Source: an uncultured Clostridiaceae bacterium
Lineage (GTDB): Bacteria; Bacillota; Clostridia; TANB77; CAG-508
Direction: 5' to 3'
Assembly: GCA_958402495.1 (NCBI GenBank)
Contig: CATXTS010000093.1
Location: 1 to 8,015 of the forward strand
Length of the DNA: 8,015 bases
In this document: positions 5,409 to 8,015 of the stretch, in pieces
How the letters are laid out: each line of letters begins with the position of its first letter
Position numbering within the stretch: the first letter of the stretch is position 1
Program-made: the position numbers and the translations under genes
Notes under the pieces: model-generated
What the model was told of the DNA's origin: nothing
The model's input: only the letters and a program-made list of their open reading frames with translations
The model's database searches: none

Positions 5409-6446
5409 ATGAATGAAATACAAGAAAGCAATTTTTTATTATATGAAACAAAAGATGGAAAAATAAATATTGATGTCATTTTAAAAGATGAAACAATCTG
5501 GTTAACACAAAAAAGTATGGCGGAACTATTTAATGTAGAGCAACCTGCTATTTCAAAGCATTTAATTAATATTTATAATGAAGAAGAATTATCAAAAGAT
5601 TCAACTTATTCCAAAATGGAATTAGTTCAAAAAGAAGGAAATAGAAATGTAAAAAGAAATATAGAATTTTATAATTTAGATGCAATTATTGCTGTTGGAT
5701 ATAGAGTGAATTCTAAAGCTGCAACTAAATTCAGAATTTGGGCAACTGATATACTTAAAAACTATATTATAAAAGGTTTTGTTTTGGATAAGGAAAAACT
5801 AAAAAATGGTCCTAAATTTGGAAAAGATTATTTTGATGAGTTACTTGAAGATATTAAAGAAATTCGCTTAAGTGAAAGAAGATTATATCAAAAGATTACT
5901 GACTTGTTTGAAACGACAAGTGCTGACTATAAAAAAGATTCAGAAGAAGCATATACATTTTTTAAAATTGTTCAAAACAAATTACACTATGCAATCTCTG
6001 GACATACCGCAGCAGAATTAATCTTTGAAAGAGTAGATAGTGAAAAAGTAAATATGGGACTTACTACTTGGAAGAATGCTCCTAATGGTAAGATAAAGAA
6101 ATATGATGTTAGTATTGCTAAAAATTATTTAAATAAAGAAGAAATTAAAAAACTAGAGAATTTAACAGAACTCTTTTTAAATATTGCTCAAACAGAAGCA
6201 GAAGAACAAAAAATAATGAAAATGAAAGATTGGATTGATATAACAGACGATTTATTAAAGTATAGAAAAAAACAAATATTAAAAAATAGTGGTAGTATAT
6301 CACATAAAGAAGCTGTAGAAAAAGCAGAAAATGAGTATGAGAAGTATCGAGTTATTCAAGACCAAAGGTATATTTCTTCTATGGATGAATTTTATAATAA
6401 GTATTTAGAAGAAAGTAAAAATGGGAATAAAAATAATGAGATATAA
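5409..6446 (+). CDS. RhuM family protein 2 (Virulence_RhuM)
   Basis: This intact 345-residue paralogue of the upstream RhuM protein has the same block order: NFLLYETKDGKINIDV (8-23), a helix-turn-helix-like IWLTQKSMAELFNVEQPAIS (30-49), LVQKEGNRNVKRNIEFYNLD (72-91), IIAVGYRV (93-100), IKEIRLSERRLYQ, and HTAAELIFERVD. It is clearly diverged from copy 1, so the pair is not a recent duplicate. The start is well supported: AAGGAG (5394-5399) lies nine bases before ATG 5409, and element B forms the leader. The stop TAA 6444-6446 overlaps the start region of the following UDG-like gene, so the two are probably co-translated. RhuM proteins are putative DNA-binding proteins of unknown function, found in pathogenicity and defence islands. 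No membrane or export signals are visible. Confidence 0.92.
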   Translation: MNEIQESNFLLYETKDGKINIDVILKDETIWLTQKSMAELFNVEQPAISKHLINIYNEEELSKDSTYSKMELVQKEGNRNVKRNIEFYNLDAIIAVGYRVNSKAATKFRIWATDILKNYIIKGFVLDKEKLKNGPKFGKDYFDELLEDIKEIRLSERRLYQKITDLFETTSADYKKDSEEAYTFFKIVQNKLHYAISGHTAAELIFERVDSEKVNMGLTTWKNAPNGKIKKYDVSIAKNYLNKEEIKKLENLTELFLNIAQTEAEEQKIMKMKDWIDITDDLLKYRKKQILKNSGSISHKEAVEKAENEYEKYRVIQDQRYISSMDEFYNKYLEESKNGNKNNEI

Positions 6447-7163
6447 AGAGTTTAAACAATTGATTCAAGATATGGGCAATTGTAGTAAGTGTATAAATTT
6501 AAAATGTAAAACTAAATCTTTAATTAATATTTATCAAGACTATAATTTTTGTAGTAATATTCCTTCAATTTGGACAGATTGGTATAATAGATTAGATTCT
6601 GAAATTATGATTATTGGTCAAGACAGGGGACCTTATAGTGATATGAAAATATTTCATAAACTTTTGAATAAAGATAAAAGTAATTGGAAATATTTAATTG
6701 AATCTGAAAAAAACAATACAAAAAAATGTTAGAAAGATATATTAAAGAATCATCTAATGATGGATACTCATTAGATAATATTTATATAACAAATGCGATT
6801 ATGTGTGCGAGACAAGGAAAAAACTACAGAGGAAATAATATTGATTTAAAAATATCTACCTTAAATTGTAGCGAGTATCTTTTAAGACAAATTAAGATTG
6901 TTAAACCAAAAGTTATTTTAACTTTGGGATATTATCCTTTATTATCTTTATCAAAAATATTTGGATTTAATATTGAGAAAACATTAAAAGAAACAATTTT
7001 AAAATTTCCTGAAATAATGGTTGATGGTTATGTTATAATTCCTCTGTATCATCCTGTTGCACAGATAAAAAAAGAAGAACAATGGGAACAGTATAAAAGA
7101 ATATGGAAATATATTGATTTAAAAATACAAAATAATAGAGAAGAGGGTGTAAAAAATGAGTGA
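6436..7163 (+). CDS. Uracil-DNA glycosylase superfamily protein (Fe-S type), split by a -1 frameshift
   Basis: Two frames (to TAG 6730-6732, and from ATG 6726 to TGA 7161-7163) form one protein of about 242 residues when joined by a -1 shift at 6720-6726. The first half carries CSKC and motif 1, IMIIGQDRGP. The second carries IYITNAIMCARQGKNYRG, STLNCSEYLLRQIKIVKPKV, ILTLGYYPL and motif 2, IPLYHP. CSKC plus the Cys of IMCARQG and LNCSEYL suggests the four ligands of a [4Fe-4S] cluster, as in family 4-type UDGs. GQD and HP are the expected active-site motifs. The junction restores TKKMLERYIKES, and ATG 6726 has no ribosome binding site, so it is not a separate gene. ATG 6436, with GGGA nine bases upstream, is preferred over ATG 6421; both overlap the RhuM stop. 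It may be a pseudogene, or be expressed by slippage. Confidence 0.75.
6720..6726 (+). other. A_AAA_AAA slippery heptamer at the UDG frameshift
   Basis: Seven A lie in register for a -1 slip: the zero frame reads ACA AAA AAA TGT TAG, and slipping back one base gives AAA AAA ATG TTA GAA. The stop follows four bases after the heptamer. Such sites support programmed -1 frameshifting in dnaX and insertion-sequence genes, and A-runs also allow transcriptional slippage. A simple loss of one A from the run would look the same in the genome. Confidence 0.45.
6752..6776 (+). other. Perfect 9-bp hairpin downstream of the slippery site
   Basis: ATCTAATGA (6752-6760) and TCATTAGAT (6768-6776) are perfect inverted repeats around the loop TGGATAC. 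The stem starts 25 nt after the heptamer, farther than the usual 5-9 nt for a frameshift stimulator, and it is AT-rich. It lies inside coding sequence (SSNDGYSLDN), so its role is uncertain. Confidence 0.35.
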
Positions 7164-8015
7164 AAATACTGATAGGGGGTTGCATAAAAGTGTAATCAAC
7201 TGGTATCCAGGACATATGGCAAAAACTAAAAGACAGATAGCAGAAGATTTAAAATTAATTGATGTCGTTATAGAAATATTGGATGCTAGAATTCCTATTT
7301 CTAGTAGGAACCCAGATATAGAAGCATTAATACAAGGAAAGAAGAAAATTATTGTATGTAACAAACAAGATTTAGCAGACGAAAAAGCAAATGAAAAATG
7401 GATGAGATATTACCAAAAACAACAAATACCAGCTGTCTTAACAGATGCTAATAGTGGGAAAGGCATACAAGAAGTAATTCGTACAATCGAAAAAGTAACA
7501 CAAGAAGAAAAAGAGAAAGCTTCTCAAAAAGGAAGAATAGGAAAGTCTATTAGAGTGATGGTTTTAGGGATACCCAACGTAGGAAAATCATCCTTTATTA
7601 ATCGTATTACACAAAAAACAACGATGGCAGTGGGAAATAAACCAGGTGTTACCAAACAAAAACAATGGGTACGTATTAACCAGAATATAGAATTATTAGA
7701 CACGCCAGGTGTTCTTTGGCCTAAATTCCAAAATAATGAAATAGCATTACATTTAGCCTATACCGGAACTATCAAAGATGATATATTAGAAAAAATAGAA
7801 GTAGCTTACTATTTCTTGAAATTTATAATAGAAAATCATAGAGAAGTATTAACTAAAAGATATCAGATAGAACTAGACACTATTCAAGAGATTATGAATA
7901 ATGAAGAAGCAATGGAAAATGAGAATATTATGCAGATTTTGTATTTAATTGGAAAAAGAAGAGGAGCTATTTTAGCAGGAGGGAAAATTGACGAAGAGAA
8001 AACAGCTAACTTACT
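7156..8015 (+). CDS. rbgA: Ribosome biogenesis GTPase RbgA (YlqF), 3' end outside window
   Basis: RbgA is an essential cytoplasmic GTPase that acts late in 50S subunit assembly in Gram-positive bacteria. The 286 complete codons show the circularly permuted GTPase order: INWYPGHM (14-21), DARIPISSRNP (43-53), G4 NKQD (69-72), a TDANSGKG G5 region (96-103), then G1 GIPNVGKSS (138-146), G2 GVTKQKQW (164-171), G3 LLDTPGVLWPK (180-190), and the C-terminal RNA-binding helices with IGKRRGAILAGG. Judging from the Bacillus protein (282 residues, INWYPGHM equivalent at residue 3), about 20-25 residues are missing at the right edge. Here an N-terminal extension of about 12 residues precedes that motif. 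ATG 7156 has GAGGG (7142-7146) nine bases upstream, and it overlaps the UDG stop by 8 nt. AGGGGG at 7174-7179 lies inside the extension and may mark the ancestral start region. Confidence 0.96.
   Translation, partial: MSENTDRGLHKSVINWYPGHMAKTKRQIAEDLKLIDVVIEILDARIPISSRNPDIEALIQGKKKIIVCNKQDLADEKANEKWMRYYQKQQIPAVLTDANSGKGIQEVIRTIEKVTQEEKEKASQKGRIGKSIRVMVLGIPNVGKSSFINRITQKTTMAVGNKPGVTKQKQWVRINQNIELLDTPGVLWPKFQNNEIALHLAYTGTIKDDILEKIEVAYYFLKFIIENHREVLTKRYQIELDTIQEIMNNEEAMENENIMQILYLIGKRRGAILAGGKIDEEKTANL

Noticed and set aside
7033..7364. Minus-strand open frames opposite the UDG and rbgA genes
   Set aside because: They are antisense to well-conserved coding sequence, lack ribosome binding sites, and their hydrophobic look follows from reading AT-rich DNA backwards.
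1..8015. Alternative genetic code explaining the broken frames
   Set aside because: The breaks are mostly frame changes, not in-frame TGA codons, and intact genes use TGG for Trp and end at TGA or TAA.

Overview
This AT-rich window comes from a low-GC Bacillota genome, probably a Clostridia-like organism. The evidence is the codon usage, strong AGGAGG-type ribosome binding sites, standard stop codons and a typical Gram-positive RbgA (YlqF) ribosome-assembly GTPase at the right edge. All supported genes are on the + strand. The right end is conserved chromosome. Everything to the left is an accessory island of phage- and defence-associated families, about half of it decayed.

Layout: (1) 1-938, a frameshifted and internally deleted HEPN-type (Apea-like) gene, open at the left edge; (2) 942-1112, an unidentified coding remnant; (3) 1189-1416, non-coding element A, followed by a KilA-N gene (1417-2264) broken by three single-base indels; (4) 2270-2546, a decayed small gene that ended in an ATGA overlap with an intact ASCH-domain gene (2543-2941); (5) 2960-3123, another decayed small gene; (6) 3127-3167, a 41-bp repeat, followed by RhuM family gene 1 (3256-4263); (7) 4351-4407, the first ~15 codons of a lost RhuM copy, running straight into a SMUG2/DUF4918-like uracil-DNA-glycosylase superfamily gene (4373-5113); (8) 5137-5177, the second copy of the 41-bp repeat, running into element B (5168-5408), a diverged copy of element A; (9) RhuM gene 2 (5409-6446), overlapping a second, unrelated UDG-superfamily gene (6436-7163) that is split by a -1 frameshift at A_AAA_AAA; (10) rbgA (7156 to the right edge), whose start overlaps the end of that UDG gene by 8 nt.

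The main observation is the repeated pairing of a RhuM gene (KilA-N/Bro-like putative DNA-binding protein, function unknown) with a downstream UDG-superfamily protein from two different subfamilies, next to an ASCH protein and decayed KilA-N and HEPN genes. DNA recognition, DNA glycosylase folds and a PUA-like ASCH domain suggest a system that senses or processes modified or uracil-containing DNA, such as phage DNA. This is inference from context. The second main observation is a ~230-nt diverged non-coding element with internal direct repeats and a hairpin kept by G-U pairs. It sits just upstream of both the KilA-N gene and RhuM gene 2, and a fragment of its flank lies upstream of RhuM gene 1.
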